This document shows, one piece after another, positions 21,801-35,980 of a stretch of DNA of 64,000 nucleotides. The notes under the pieces are model-generated. The model was not told the origin of the DNA. It did not search any database and saw only the letters and a program-made list of their open reading frames with translations. Within the stretch, counting starts at the first letter, position 1. Every line of letters begins with the position of its first letter. Position numbers and translations under genes: made by a program. The stretch comes from Welwitschia mirabilis (lineage: Eukaryota; Gnetophyta; Gnetopsida; Welwitschiales), in assembly GCA_051453625.1 (NCBI GenBank), contig JBOZIK010000001.1, forward strand, positions 188,879,331 to 188,943,330, in the 5' to 3' direction.

Positions 21801-24800
21801 ACATCCTAATCATTGACTAAAAAATCAATACTATTAGAATCAAACGAGAAGGAGGATTTTAAAGTTATGTATAGAGTAAGGAAAGTGAAAAAGTCTACTA
21901 AAAAAAAATTTCCTACTAAATAAAATATAAATTAAATTTAAAGTTATTTATATTTTCTTTAATTATTTATATGAGAACATATGAAAAGGCAAGTTTAAAT
22001 GTGTGATGAAACTTAAGCATTATATTTTGACATACCTTTTATAGCAAGTGTTATGTTATTAAGTGAAAAATTGGAATAATAATATTATAATTATTATCTT
22101 TTTTATTTTTAATAATAATCAGAATTAACTAATGATAACAAATTAGGTTCTAACTAAACAATGTTAGTTTTAAAATTTGTAAATAAAATTCTTTAATAGG
22201 AAAGGAGGGGCCTCTTTTGGCCTCTATTGAAATAATTTTAAGTTCTTAAAAAAGACTTTTTATATGATGAAGTTAATCTCTATTTAACTAGAAGAGGTAG
22301 TTAACATGATTTTATTTCCATCTAAAATACTATGCTAAATGTCTTCCAAATAGTTTACTAGTTGTTTAGCCCTAGTAAGTTATTTGTTTTTTGTTGGTAA
22401 TAATGTTTTCATTATGGAATTATAGTAAATTATAAATTTTATTATTATGTCTTCTACATAAATGGCCACGTTTTAAAAAATAAGACTATATTTTAAATAA
22501 AATATTAAACATAACAACTTCTAAAATATGGTCAAATCTTGTTACTTACACTTTTGAAATATTATTAAAATCTTTTACCCATTTTGATTTAATTTATAAA
22601 GAGATTGTNNNNNNNNNNNNNNNNNNNNNNNNNNNNNNNNNNNNNNNNNNNNNNNNNNNNNNNNNNNNNNNNNNNNNNNNNNNNNNNNNNNNNNNNNNNN
22701 NNNNNNNNGAGATTGTGACATAAGTTGTTAATGATAATGTTTTATTTTTTATCCACTTATATAATTATGCATATAGAATAATCTGAATAAGAATTTATTT
22801 GACTTAGATTTAATCATATAAAAAGTGATGTTTTACATGATTTAACTGTTAGACATACTATAATTTCATTAATTGTCATAGAAACAATTAATAAAATACT
22901 AGATTAATTTAAATACTTAGTGAACTATTAGGCTTATCAAATGATTGCTCTTCATTATTATAGCATCAAGGCCTTTATAACACATGATAGTTAACATACT
23001 TGAACCTTATGTATCTACCATTCATCCTTTTCATGAATTCTTTTATACGTTTACTTTTATCAAACTTATTTATTATTATATGACTTATGAAGATAGTAAT
23101 ATCTAGTATCCCTCTTAATGAAACCTCTATAAGCATATTTGTTATTTTAGAAATGTATGAACATGAAATTTAATAGATTTAAAATCCTCCCACTTGTACT
23201 CTTTAAAATATAATTACCATAGTGCTTTCTAGGTTTAATAATAAATTAAGGCATTAAACAATAGAGAAATAATGAAAATAATAGTAAAAAAATTATCATA
23301 TAATTGATAAATAAAAGAGTTGTAGAGGATTTAAATTGTAGTTATGATATTATAGAATTAATTTAAAGGATGTAAGAAGATGCAAGAAAGCATAACCAAT
23401 GATACTTCATGTTCATAGGATTTAACTTTACAAAATACAGAAAGGTAGAGTAGAATAACTGCTTTGGAATTTTTATAAATTATTTTTGTAGAATTCACCA
23501 TGGAAATTAAATTAATTTTAAATTTTCATTTAAAATTACTTTTGTTCAATTTAATAAGTTCATTTTTAATCAAATCTAAGGATTTTGAAAATTATACATA
23601 TGAAAGTACACTTAGGTAGCATTTATTAAAGAAAATAAAATGGAATGATATTATAAATATCTCACTTTAGTAGTAGTTTAGAAATTAAGAATAATAAAAA
23701 TAGGTTTTCTTATTTCATGAAAAACAAATTATGACTTCTTTAGAATTGAACACTTTAGTATTTGATGAATTCCATGTTCATTAATCACATGGTGTTAGCT
23801 ATTATATTGATTTCTCCATTTTGGAAGCTTCATCATCAAGTACTCTGGAAGATGTCCATAAAATATCTCTAACAGACTTGATTTATATATATTCCATTCA
23901 CATAATTTTGATTATTTTGATGTTTTACAATATGGAATCATAGTGATTTGGATAAAAGATGGAGTTTCTCCTTATCATTTAGTGCTTCATAGAAATTTAA
24001 TCTCTTGTAGGTGGAAATATCCCTTTTGATTCTAATAAAATTTATGTTTCACTAGTTCTAGTTTTATTTTTTAGTTTTACTAATTAGAATTAGAGGACAT
24101 AAATTTTTAATGAGGTCATCTTTCATTTCCTATGTAATATAAATAATAAGTATAATAAGAACTAATGTCTTTAGTGATTGATTTCTTTATCTTCTATAAA
24201 GTTTATGCCTTATCACCAAATAAAAATAACATTTGCTTCATTCCTTTTTATACTTTTGGTTTTAGATGAATTATTATTATGTCAGTTCAAACCATAACTT
24301 TCATTATAATCTAGATTTTATTATCAATATGAGTTAATGAAATTAATGAATTTATTTTACTTTGTTAATAGTTTTAAATTATCTATTATAACAACCTTTA
24401 AATCTTTATTAATAATTTTTTTCCTACTATCACTTTCACTTAATGTAGAATTTCATCAAATTTGTCTTCATCATGAAAATTTAATTTTTGGCTTCATACT
24501 TAGTTTTTATAATATTCATATTGTAATTTAAAAAATTTGGCTCTTATTTAGTGTTATGTCACATTTATTTTAGAATTTAAAACATTTGTCTTTAATACTA
24601 ACTTGAAATTTGGAAGAGTAGGTAGGTTCTAATACCATGTTGGAATTTGAAAGATAATTTTTATAAGATATCATTATTTTTGAACTTTATGATGTAGAAA
24701 AAGATTTTTATTTTCAAATATGGATTTCTCCTACATTTTTAAGTGAAATTTAAATACTAATGGTAAACATAGCTAGCTCAATAAACTTCACATTTCTACC

Positions 24801-27800
24801 ATCATAAAGTTTTTTATTTAGGCTTTTAATTTTGTATCACAAGTTTAAGCAATTTCTAATATTATTAGTTTACTCCCTTTTTCCTTTTGAAATTTTTTAA
24901 AATATGTAATTTAAGATGAATTAATTTAATACTAAGGAGGTAAGAGTAGTTTTCACCCATTTTTAGCAAGATTTTAACTTTAGAGGGCATCACATTATTA
25001 ACCTACTCATATAATGGATATTTATTCTTTTTGGCATATTTCTTATAACTATTTAGTAGGGTGCAAATATGAAAATATGCTAGATAGGTTGTGGAAGCTA
25101 AGGCCTCTTTATAAACCAAGCATAAAGTAGCTAAAGTTCCTATATTTGAATGACCAAATCCTACTTACAATAAATCCAACTCTAAGTTAGCAGCTTCTAT
25201 TATATTAGATTTAAGACACATTTTCGAGGATTCATGGAGCAGACAAATGTAGAGGTGAATTAGAGGATTACAAACTTATAGTTGAGATGGACCGCTAATG
25301 CTTATTAATCATATTACATTAGATATATCTATGAGTTTTATAACATGATGAATATATAAGTGTTATTAGACGCACAAGAACAAATGGATAATACTATTAT
25401 TGCCACAGTGTGTAGTTGTCAGATGGCCATTCTTTAGGTTACATTATCCAAGTAATAGGCATGAGTAGTTTAAGTATTACATATAACCTCTCTTCTACGA
25501 TAGACAAGAAGATATAAACCTATTGTACCTTAATGGATATACCAAAGAAGGCCATTGAGGATCACCAAGGAGTACTAGTTACTCATTTATCTCCTACATA
25601 TAGAGTATTACATTAAATATTAATCCATAACATTAGTTCATCATTTCACAATAGTTACTAGATGGTTGCAAATTTATAAATCTTAATTACTTTAAAAAAT
25701 AAGAAGTAAATAATCCTATCTTCTTTTATGTGAAAGAGGGTAGGATTGATGAAAAAGGATAGATTCTTATAAATTTTGTGATTTTCTTACTTGATCTTAG
25801 TTATCTTTTATAGATATGAAATTCAAGATCCTAAGGATATCCATCCATAGATGCACCTTCATACCATAGCTAGATATCATCAAGACATGGGATTCTAGAT
25901 CTCTAAAGAGATAATATAGTCTAAGGTTTACCAATGTTTTCCTAAAGCAAGTGTTTTATAAGGTATCATGCTAGAACAACTATAGAAATTACTTTTTAGC
26001 ATGGAATAGAGAGGATAACTAACAAGATGAATAACTTAGAGATGTAAATGATGGATATGATTAATGCTCTAAATGAAAGGATGACCATTATAAAGAAGAT
26101 GGTAATGTAGATAGAGAAGGGTATTATATTCAACCTTCCATAGGATACATACACATAGCATATGAACAGGACAAGAACAACATGTAAGCACTCAAGAACT
26201 TTATTTTTGATGGAAGAGTAGAACACACTGTCTCCATCACTACTACCTCCATGATATGATGTAGAGCTTAAGATCATACCTTAACATCATGAATTATTCC
26301 ATTGACATTTTATGCTATTATTAAATGTATGCTATGTTGTTGTTAGTTAAAACTTTATTTCACATACATACATATATTAATTTTGAGCTTTATGTGATGA
26401 TAATTATAATTCTTATGTAATTTTACCTACTTTGCATTTCTATTGTACATTGTCATCCTTGGAAAATATATAAGTAAGGGAACTATTGTAAGAAACTCAT
26501 GATCATTTGATGTTCAGTTTATGTTTTAGAGAAGTTTATAGGAATGTTATAGGTTTCTAGAGATTAAATTATACTCTAAAGGAGCTAGAGAATAGATATA
26601 CTATTAAAAAGAAATGAAACATTTACTTTCCATCTTGTCATCCAGAAAAAATAGGTAGATGATAGTAATTATTTACATTTATTTTTTAAGATAACATCAC
26701 ATCCAACTAAATTTGGTCATGGATATGAATAATAAAATTACTGAGAACTTATCTTATTTGTTTGTTTGATTATTTACACTTATTAACTTGATATCATCAT
26801 GTAATTATTCACTTTTATTTTTAGAGATTGATAAATTCTTAGTAAAAGGATATGCTACAAGGCCAAGTTAACCCTATTTAATAGTATTTTAAAGCATGAC
26901 TTTTAGGTTTTATTAATAGGTTTATAAAGAATTTATAATACTTAGGCATAACTATAATGACAATCGTAGAAAGCGTGAGTTTATAAAATAATTGATCTTT
27001 ATTGAATTTTTCAAAGAATTCTCTATTATTAATACTTCTAGCAAAATATTAATGTTTTACAAGCTAATATTTCAAAAGGATTAATTTATAAAGAATGCTA
27101 ATTATAATAGCATAACAATCCTACAAGAGCCAACATGACTTAAGAAGATGTTTAAAGGCTTATCTAAATACTAGGAGTTATTAGCTATTACTTTCATACT
27201 AAAGGAGGTTCATTAGTGATAAATAAAATGGAAAACATCTGTTATCAACCTTGTTGCCCAAAAAACACTTGCAACATGACATATAATATAAGCTCTTAGA
27301 AACTTGACTATTTCTTAATGGTATTTCACTATTATTTCTTGAACAACAACTATTATTGTTTGAACAACAACTAATTAAATAATAATTCTTAATTACACTA
27401 GAAGGACATGTCAAGAATGGTTATCCAATATATAAAAAAGGTAGATAATAGGTGGATCATTCCCTATGATCATTTCAACAATACCTAAGAAGATGACCAC
27501 TTTTCATAGATGTAAAACTAATTTCATTCATCATGAAATAACTACAAATTATTGTTTACTTCTCTTGGTATACATATGGTTGATTCAAAACTATAAATAG
27601 CCTCTTTAGGAACCCCATTTATTATCTTTAAAGAATTAATTATTCTTTTGATTATTTAGAGATCAATTAAAGAAGGGATTCATTTATCTTAAAATAGGAT
27701 CTTACCTTGGTATTGGGTTCAAATTCCTTTAATCAAAGGGTAATTACTTTAAAGTAGAAGTAAAATATAGTGATTAATAAAAGATTAAGTTATTTATGAT

Positions 27801-28135
27801 ACTTTCTCTCTTTTTTTTTGTATTTTATCTTGAATTAAGTTAATTGCATTAGAGTTGATTTTGATTTTTATATAGATTATAAAGGTCAACTTGGGTGATA
27901 ATAAGTTAATAGACTTATTTAAGTAACTACATATAGATTTGCATCTCATCCTTGAATTGTCATTTATGCTTTTCTTCATAGTTCATTACATTTCATCCAT
28001 TATTAAATTATTATTTACTTATCATTTTGAGATTAAGTAAAAAATCATTTCATTTCCCTTTTAAATAAAAAAACTTTCTAAATATATTTTTAATTACTTT
28101 TTATAGTACAACCTTGGATTAACTCACTATACTAG

Positions 28136-28196
28136 AGAGAGAGTGGGTGTGTACATGTGTGTATGTATGTGTGTGCATGTGTGTTTATGTAAATCA
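28136..28196. repeat. GA/GT-rich microsatellite
   Basis: A short GAGAGAGAG run is followed by interrupted (TG)n with TATG and CATG units. Confidence 0.9.
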
Positions 28197-29040
28197 GATA
28201 CTAACATTAATAGCGATTATTGTAAGATATTAATTTATTAAAAAACATATGATGCATGTCCTCTCAATACAACCCTAACTATTTTTCTTATATGTTCATG
28301 AAAGTAATGACAATAAGATAAGTAAATCACGAATCCTATTATACATCTTGATCTTTACCTATAGGGTGTGATACCATACTTTTTATTAGAATACCTAAAC
28401 ATATTTATTAGTTTACTAAATGCTAAGAAATTTCATCATTTATGTAGCTTCATGACCTAATGATCAACATTTCTGAACTAAATAAAACATGATACAAGAG
28501 TAACATTACTAGTAATCATGATAAAATAGAAATGTATGTCATAGGAGATGATAAATAGAATGTATAAAAATATAAATATTTTAAGCCTTTATTTATTATT
28601 TTGAAAATAAAAAGTAAATATTTTATTAATTTGTAAAATGAAAAAAATAGAGACATAAGCTAGATAATATAAAACACACCCATAATGTCATATTATAATT
28701 TAGTTTTACAAAATATAATGAACCACATAGATTTCACATATGTAATACATACATAAACATACATAAGATTATCAAGCATTACATACATATTAATACTCAT
28801 CGAGATATGAGTGAAGCATAAGAGAACTTTTACTCTAATACAAATATAAAGGATCTAAGAAGTAGAATAATGACAAGAATATGGTTGTCCACTATCATCT
28901 CAATTTACCTTTATCCATGTCTCTAAAAAAGAATTAATTTATAAATGAAAAGAAAAAGTTTAGTTATGATTATAATAAAATAATTTCTACATTTTAAGCT
29001 CAATCCTATTCACGTGTTAATCCTAGATAAGGAAGAACCA

Positions 29041-29168
29041 TTATACTAAGGCTAAGGTATAGACTGATTTCACTATTGCCACTATTACTCTTTCTTATAA
29101 AATATTATACTAAGGCTAAGGTATAGACTAATTTCACTATTGCTACTATTACTCTTTCTTATAAAATA
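29041..29168. repeat. Tandem duplication, 64-bp unit, two copies
   Basis: TTATACTAAGGCTAAGGTAT starts both copies (29041-29104 and 29105-29168). They differ at two positions (GACTGATTT/GACTAATTT and TTGCCAC/TTGCTAC), both transitions. Confidence 0.95.
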
Positions 29169-31029
29169 TCTCTGCCTTCTTAAGGTATTTAAAATCAATA
29201 AGAAAATGAGAAGGATATCTAATACAATCAATCCTACAGAACTTAGGACACTAGAGGAAAATACTCTTTCAAATATTAAAGGATAAATAAATTACAATTG
29301 AATGTTAAGAAGAGTGAGCATGATAAACATGGATAAAATAAAACAAGAAACACATGGAATACAACCTTCATGGTTTGTATGAGTAACACCTAGCATGTTA
29401 AACATAATGTAGTAAAAAAAGAGATATGTCAAATGGCCTAAGATAATTTATAGAAAAACTATTAGCATAAAGGCTAGAATTAAGATTGAAATCTTCTAGA
29501 ATAAGTAATATACTATCCAAAAAAAAAGAGAATCCATTGATTCCTAGTCATTAATGCAATAAAAAGTATTTGATGCATTGGCTACAACTCTAGGAAACAC
29601 GTGAAGGGCAATAGATTTTCCTAGGATATCATCTTCATTAAATTAAAGGTTTTAGAAAAACAAAACTACAATATCATTAGGATAAAATGCATGGTTAACA
29701 TTTACTAATCATTAACTGACCTAATCCCTAACTAATATATCATCTCTACAAGTAACAGTATCATTGAGCATAGTTCAAATAATTTTATAATTAAAGTCTA
29801 AGACAAAAGAATAAATGAGCACTAAGAGAAAAAAAGATAAAAGAAAATAGTTGAAATAGAAATCATTACCATTTTGGCATATATTTACCATATAACTTCT
29901 TTGATCATTGTATAACTTCATAACTTACTTCTTGCAATGCTAGAGTAGAAATGAGGTCTAAGGTTAAAAATGAATTTTCATAATGATAAAACTCTAGATT
30001 ATTGACCACCATAACATTGTAGCATTAATTAATAAATTATCTTGTAATTTTAGCTTTATTTGATTAAAATTATCAAGTGATTAAGGTGGATTTCAAAAGT
30101 TAGAGTAATGGATGTTATTAAAATCAAAACTTAATGTAATAATTAAGCTCAAAGATACCCTAGAACTAAGGAAATGACTAGTTACATCTCCCAATTAGGA
30201 TAAAAATTAGGATTCTAGGATGAAAATGCATAGCTTCATCATAATCTATTAAAAAAATAAAAAAAAATAAAGAACCTTTTCTTGCTAAATTTTATAGTAT
30301 GAATAGGATTAGATCCTCCCCAAATCTTATATTCCTCTTAAATGTAACTACATGAAACCCATAGCTCTTATTTCATCATTTAAAAAGTACCAACATTTTT
30401 AGATTTTCAGAAATAAAAATAAAAAATAATAATTTTACATCTTTTAGTTTTAATAGATTTTATCACATTTATGTCCAAAATAAGAATCAAAATATATCTC
30501 AACTTCATTTAAATTTTACTCATTCAATAATTTGAGTTTAGACATGACTAGCTAGTTTTAGAATCTTGAATATTAACTATCCCATAAGGAAATATATTGA
30601 TAAAAATAAACGGACATTTCTATATAGATTCTAATTTTCTAGAAAATAAATAAAAATGAGAATTAAAAAGTAAGACTTTATTATCCACTTAAAATGTTTC
30701 CTAAGAATGATCTGATCATGAGAATATTTCATTTTATTTTCAACAAAAACTTAGTTATCATAAGCATTTAATAGAATTTTATTTAATTCATTTAATTGAT
30801 TCATTATGCTCTTATCACACTTTTTAAAATAAATATTAAGTCTATGAATAACATTAAAAGCTTGATATTCTATCTCAACAAGAAGAAAACATTATTTATT
30901 AAAAATAAGGTTTTATGAGGTTATGTCAGTGGGTGTTTTATAAGCTATACAATAAGCTCAAAATACATTAAATAATTTTAAAGACCAATATTTTCAATTT
31001 TACACTAACTATTTTCTAAAGGATTTTAG

Positions 31030-31350
31030 TACACTCATACTTAGCTACTTGCGCTTAGTCATTTATTAGGATGATAAAATGAAAAATAGCTTAATCTTAT
31101 AAGAATTTAATAATAGTTTTAGCGTCAAAATATCTACAAGCTTTAACTTATATCCCTTTACTAACATAATTCACATAAGTAAGAATACAAATATTACCAA
31201 ATAAGGAACAAAAGGTCCATAAAATCTATATCCTAGATGTTCAAAATGTTTCCAAACAATGGTAAACTTAATCATTTCATTTCTTATACTAATACAACCC
31301 ATCTATTGACATCTATTATAAGATTTACAAAATTCATTAGAATATCTAAA
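31030..31350 (-). pseudogene. Integrase domain
   Basis: Integrase joins the element DNA to the genome. The - strand reads EFCKSYNRCQ, with the C-x-x-C part of the HHCC zinc finger partly kept, then IRNEM, and across a shift RFYGPFVPYLV, which corresponds to the D-F-M-G-P-F line that holds the first catalytic Asp (changed here). A piece like YVSKW follows in decayed form. Several stops. Confidence 0.75.
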
Positions 31351-31739
31351 AAGAATAATTTAAAATAAGATAGCATTAAAAATTAAGATGTAATTTTATT
31401 TTCACTAAAATAACCACTACATTAATCATTATGATAAAATCTCTAGATACTAAACATTTCATGCTTAATTACACACATCAAAAGACTTGGTAAGCATAAT
31501 ATTTAAATAAAAGTAGTAGTTTTCAAAAGAATTTATAAAGTCATTATACAATTTTCTTTTACTAATAAGAAGATATATTTCTAATAATTTAACACAAGAT
31601 TTAAAATTTGTGATATCAGCATATAATGATAAAATATCCAATGTAAACAGATTTTCATTAGAAAACTTCCATTAATTTTAAATAATCAATAGATAAGAAA
31701 AGATAAGATAAATAACAGATAATAGAATTTTTATTTCTA

Positions 31740-32075
31740 GATCTATATTTAATAGTAATATGAATTTCTTACATAACAAAAGCCCAATGCATAAAATGAG
31801 GTTTAATTAAAGGCTTATTAAGAATGTATTTTAAAATCGCATGATCAATAAAGATAATTATAGAATAACTAATAAGATAGTGGTACACTTTTCAAGAGTA
31901 AAGATAACTTCTAACATTTTCTTTTTTATAGTAAAATAATTAAGTTACACATACTACCAAGTTTTACTCACATAGGAAATCACACAGGATGTATGCTCAA
32001 TAGTTTGACCTAAGACTACATCTACTATTAAATTACTCACATTAGTTATTACCTTAAACGAAAAATAGAAATTAG
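31740..32075 (-). pseudogene. RNase H domain
   Basis: RNase H removes the RNA strand during reverse transcription. The - strand has DVVLGQTIEHTSCVISYVSK then TW, and further KKKMLEVIFTLEKC, with IDHAI-like sequence after that. These match the V-L-G-Q / YASKTL / EKELLAVVFA-EKFR / TDHAALKYL series of Athila-like elements. Stops interrupt it. Confidence 0.85.
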
Positions 32076-32197
32076 GATATTAAATAATAGATAACGATAA
32101 TAATTTTTTCAAAAGAAGGTTCACATTTAGGTGTTCAAGAGAAATATTCATTTTTAAGAAGCAATTTAGTTATAGGTTTACTAAGAGAACTAAAAGA

Positions 32198-32790
32198 TCA
32201 AATGAAATGGTGATAAAAACCATCATGTCCTAAGAAATATCTTACATATTTAACCAAGGAAAGAGGAAAAGAATAAATGAAATCAATCTTACTAGGATCT
32301 ATTTCTATTTCTTTCTTATAAATGATATGCTCAAGAATAATGCCTTTAGTTACCATAAAATAAATATTCTCTCGATTAAGACTATAATTAATAAAATGGT
32401 TTAATATTAACTTCACATAATACATTCTTTGATTAAAGTAATCACCATAAAGTGATAAACCATTGGTAAATATTTCTAAAAATTCATCTATGAATTTAAC
32501 AAAAAGAATAATCATATACCTTTGAAAAGTTATAGGACATTACATAGACCAAAAGGCATGTAATATACGGAAAAATTTCTTTAAAAAAATGTAATAGTAA
32601 TTTTATCTTAATCTTTTGAAGAGGTCAGAGTTTGATTATAACTAGTATATTCATCTAAAAAGTAATAGTAGTAGTAGTAGTAATAATAATNNNNNNNNNN
32701 NNNNNNNNNNNNNNNNNNNNNNNNNNNNNNNNNNNNNNNNNNNNNNNNNNNNNNNNNNNNNNNNNNNNNNNNNNNNNNNNNNNNNNNNNN

Positions 32791-32866
<76 letters not shown>

Positions 32867-32960
32867 TCATCATGTTTATCAAGAATTTCACCAATAAAAG
32901 CACCAGAAAAATGATATTTTTTAGAACATAAATTAAGAGCATAAAAATCTACATAAATTT
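32198..32960 (-). pseudogene. Reverse transcriptase domain, split by a microsatellite
   Basis: The - strand RT begins near 32960 (readable as INEWVCPL, LALKK, YVDFYALN), then runs into the (ATT)n expansion and gap, resumes with LDEYTSYNQT and MPFGLCNV, and ends with the open 105-codon frame 32515-32198. That frame has VKFIDEFLEIFTNGLSLYGD, ENIYFMVTKGIILEHIIYKK and SLVKYVRYFLGHDGFYHHFI. The last line is the well-known V-R-S-F-L-G-H-x-G-F-Y-R-R-F-I motif. The catalytic Y/F-x-D-D box is changed to FIDE, so the enzyme would be inactive even without the stops. Confidence 0.9.
32662..32864. repeat. (AAT)n microsatellite spanning a gap
   Basis: TAG and AAT triplets at 32662-32690, 100 N (32691-32790), then an uninterrupted (AAT)n at 32791-32864. 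On the - strand these are (ATT)n; the repeat lies between RT blocks of the surrounding retroelement, about where the FLD line of RT is expected. The gap was probably left because reads could not span the repeat. Confidence 0.97.
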
Positions 32961-33233
32961 GTTATTTACCATTTTTTTTAAGAGCAAGTTATAAAGGACA
33001 CACCCATTCATTATTTAAGATAGAGTAAATAATGTAATCTTCTTAAAGTTTAATGATTTCTTCTTAATGATATCTTTAAGCTTTAGATTTACCCTAAATT
33101 TAGTTTAACAAATAGGTTTTATATTAGATTCTAAATAAATATGATATTAAAAAACTAAAAAATGAACACCAACTAGATAATGATAATACCAAGAAAATGA
33201 CTAAGAGTTTTTAGGTAATAAGTTGGTAATCTC

Positions 33234-33617
33234 TTATTCTTCAAAAGAAGTAATATGTGCACTAATCATAATAGGCTTGGATTGATTACTACCAAGAAAT
33301 ATATACTTCAAATGATTAGGAAGTAGTTTCAAATCATTATTAGTAACATTGTTAGTAGTAAAAACATAATTCAGACATATATTCAATTTTATTTTCATTA
33401 AAGAACAATTAAAATTTTGAAATTTAATACATTCAATAGGAGTGTCACTTTCATCTCCATATAAATAAGATGTAATGAGTAATTCATGATGAAAATCTAA
33501 ATATATGATATCATTCAAAATCAATAACAAATGCTTGCTTATAGGTTGAACTTCAGGTGAAGGTAAATGTTCATTTAATTTAATAGCCTTTTTGTTTGAA
33601 TTAAAAAATACATTCAA
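33234..33617 (-). pseudogene. Pre-RT region of pol
   Basis: A 127-codon open frame. Its end, LKLLPNHLKYIFLGSNQSKP followed by IMISAHITSFEE, matches the L-K-P-L-P-x-H-L-K-Y-A-F-L-G line that lies between protease and RT in Athila-type elements. The first half is less typical. Confidence 0.85.
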
Positions 33618-33639
33618 GGTAATGAAGATATTACCAAAA

Positions 33640-33990
33640 CTATTTTTAATGCATCCGATCTATAGTGAATCTTTTCATTAGTAGTTGCAAGTCAAGGTTA
33701 ATTAAGAATGATGGGGTAACTAGTTGAATGCATAAGAAATTTAAGAATAAAAAAGTTAATAGAATAAAAGGATTCATCTAGTTTAACTAATACATCTTTA
33801 AAGATTTCTAAACAGTAAACTAAGGTTTTATTAGCCATAAAAAGAATTACATTAGTATGATCTAGATGGTTGAAACCTAAGGCTTAGAAAATGGACTTAA
33901 ATATAGGATTAACTTCAAATTATAAATCTATTAAGGCCTTTTTAATGATATTATCATTAATAATAATGGTAATGGTTAGGTATCCAGGGT
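33640..33990 (-). pseudogene. Retropepsin-like protease domain
   Basis: Read with a few stops, the - strand has KALIDL, then FKDVLVKLDESFYSINFFIL and a LATTNE-type piece. These match the A-L-L-D-L-G-A-S, G-I-V-E-D-V-L-V-K-V-D-x-F-x-F-P-x-D-F and GRPFLAT lines of Athila proteases. The D-L-G-A-S active site is degraded after ALIDL. Confidence 0.78.
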
Positions 33991-34099
33991 CATAATATCT
34001 CACAGGTATTACAGATTGTAAAAGGCATACCATAAAAGTAGTAAGATTAACTATTTTTTTAGGTAGTTGAATTTTTATTTTATAGATACAAAGATCTTT

Positions 34100-34910
34100 A
34101 AGAAATTTTGCATAAAATAGGATTTAGTTAATTATCTTAATGAGGGAATGATTCATATAAACATATTTAAAGATTTTATAAATATCATCATAATTATTAA
34201 AATATTTATTATATGAAAGACAACTAGAAAAAGAATGAAATTTTCTAATTTTCTTTTTAAATTTTTTCCTATTTCATATTCAAGATTTTATATAAAATTT
34301 TTTTAGTTATTTTTTATTAAACTTTTAAATCAAGTTATGAAATTCTTTTGTTACTTATTAATTTAATGGCATTTACATAATGCACTCTTTTACCACATTA
34401 GTTTATTTTGGATTTGGAGTATATTAGGATAGTAAACTAGAATGATTATCCTTATTATTCTATTATTAGAGCATAAAATTAAGTTTTTACTATTTTTCTA
34501 AATTTAATTAACAACAACTTCATTATTTCTTCTAATTTATTATCTTGAGGATGTAAAAGAGATAAAGATTTTAATTTCCATTAAGATTGATTACTATAAG
34601 GATGAAAAGAATTAAAATTATGATTTTAAAGCAAATTTTTTAGATGAGAATTTGGGTATTTATTGGATGCTAAAGGAGAATGACAATTTATATTAAGGGC
34701 ATAAACTTTAGATTATAATGCAAATTATTTTAATCTATCATAAAATTTTTAAATAACTTAATGGAATGACACTCTACTTAGCACAACTCATAAAAAGATG
34801 AAATTAAATAAGACTAAGTTGGATTTTACTAAAACTTCTCTTATTCTAATTGAATATTTTTAAATAGTAGATGGAAGTTTTATTTGTTTGGGTAATTCAT
34901 CATTTTATTT
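34100..34910 (-). other. Decayed gag-pol linker, no motif seen
   Basis: About 0.8 kb between protease and the recognisable gag piece. Only low-complexity A/T-rich sequence was seen. Confidence 0.4.
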
Positions 34911-34918
34911 ATCCTTAT

Positions 34919-35400
34919 TTATAATTCATTAAAGTTAATATTATTTCTAACATGTTTGTTGTCAATATTTTTCCACCCATGTCTTACTTCTTCCATTTTG
35001 TTAAGTCCTATCCAATCTTCATCAAGTGTTGCATCTAATAATTTCCCATTAATTAAAGTTTCTACCATCTTTCTAGTTTCTTTATTAAAATATTCTAATA
35101 AAAAATGATCTAATCTCAAAATTTAAAAATCACTATTGGAATTTTTAATTAGAAGATCTCTAAGATGTTTAAAAACTTTAAAATAAGTTTCATTTTAAAA
35201 TTGCTTAAAGCTATTAATAATAATTTTTATTTGATTATTATAAATTGTAGGTATGAATTTCTTATAAAATCTTCTTTACAACTTATAAAATTTAAAAGAT
35301 CCTCATTATTAAAAGTAAGACTAAGTCAATGTTTAGCTACATCCTTTAGAAGAAGAGGAAAAATTACTAACTTGGCTACATCTAAATGAGTTTTAGATTT
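34919..35400 (-). pseudogene. Gag fragment
   Basis: The 35119-34919 frame starts RLDHFLLEYFNKETRKMVET and continues LINGKLLDATLDEDWIGLNK. This is the end of the retrotransposon gag domain of Athila-like elements (F-Y-x-G-L-x-x-x-x-R-x-x-L-D-A-S-x-G-G-x, then a line like E-A-x-x-L-I-x-x-M). The matching N-terminal part beyond 35120 is present only in traces. Confidence 0.75.
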
Positions 35401-35980
35401 AATCTTACAAACTAAATTAAAATTTTCAAGTAACTTATAAGGAATCTCATGATATAAACCATGTAAAGTAGGGAAATCCTTAAGATTTTTGATAGAAACT
35501 ATAATGTTAGAGGAGAAAGAAAAAGAGAAATACTTTTTTCAATATTTTAAAATTTATCTAAGAGTTGGTTTAGAATAAATATTTTAAGCATTACTATCTT
35601 AGGTAGTTGTTTCGAAAGCAATAATATGTAATATTTGAGTAAGGTGCTAAGAAGGTGTTAGTGGTAATAAAGGTAAAAAATATTAATTTTGTGATGTATG
35701 CTCATAACTATGAAATATTTCTAATTTATTGATTAGTATGAATCTTACATTGATCTAGATAAGCATCATATGAAAAATAACATAAAGATACATACACAAA
35801 AATAGTAAAAGTTAGACCATGTACACTTAGAAGGCTTACTAAAGTAATGTAATGCTTATAGGTTCATTGATACATTTGTAATATAAAAAGCACTTAAAAA
35901 CAAAGAAACTTCATAAGTGCATATCTATTTAAAATGATAAGTACAATACTTCGTATATATTGGAAAAAATCATAAGTATT

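Larger units (their letters stand above)
21801..30990. other. About 9 kb without recognisable genes
   Basis: Very A/T-rich sequence with stops in all frames. The longest frames (24337-24531 on +, 25996-26277 and 27199-27414 on -) are low in complexity and match nothing known to me. A 100-base gap lies at 22609-22708 with GAGATTGT on both sides. The region is probably old transposon sequence. Confidence 0.5.

Noticed and set aside
25996-26277. Membrane protein gene on the - strand
   Set aside because: Low-complexity Ile/Leu/Ser/Tyr sequence as expected from A/T-rich DNA; no family match.
32655-32942. Reading frame with a long run of isoleucine
   Set aside because: It is the translation of the (ATT)n microsatellite on the - strand. 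The residues at its C-terminal side and beyond belong to the decayed RT, not to a separate protein.
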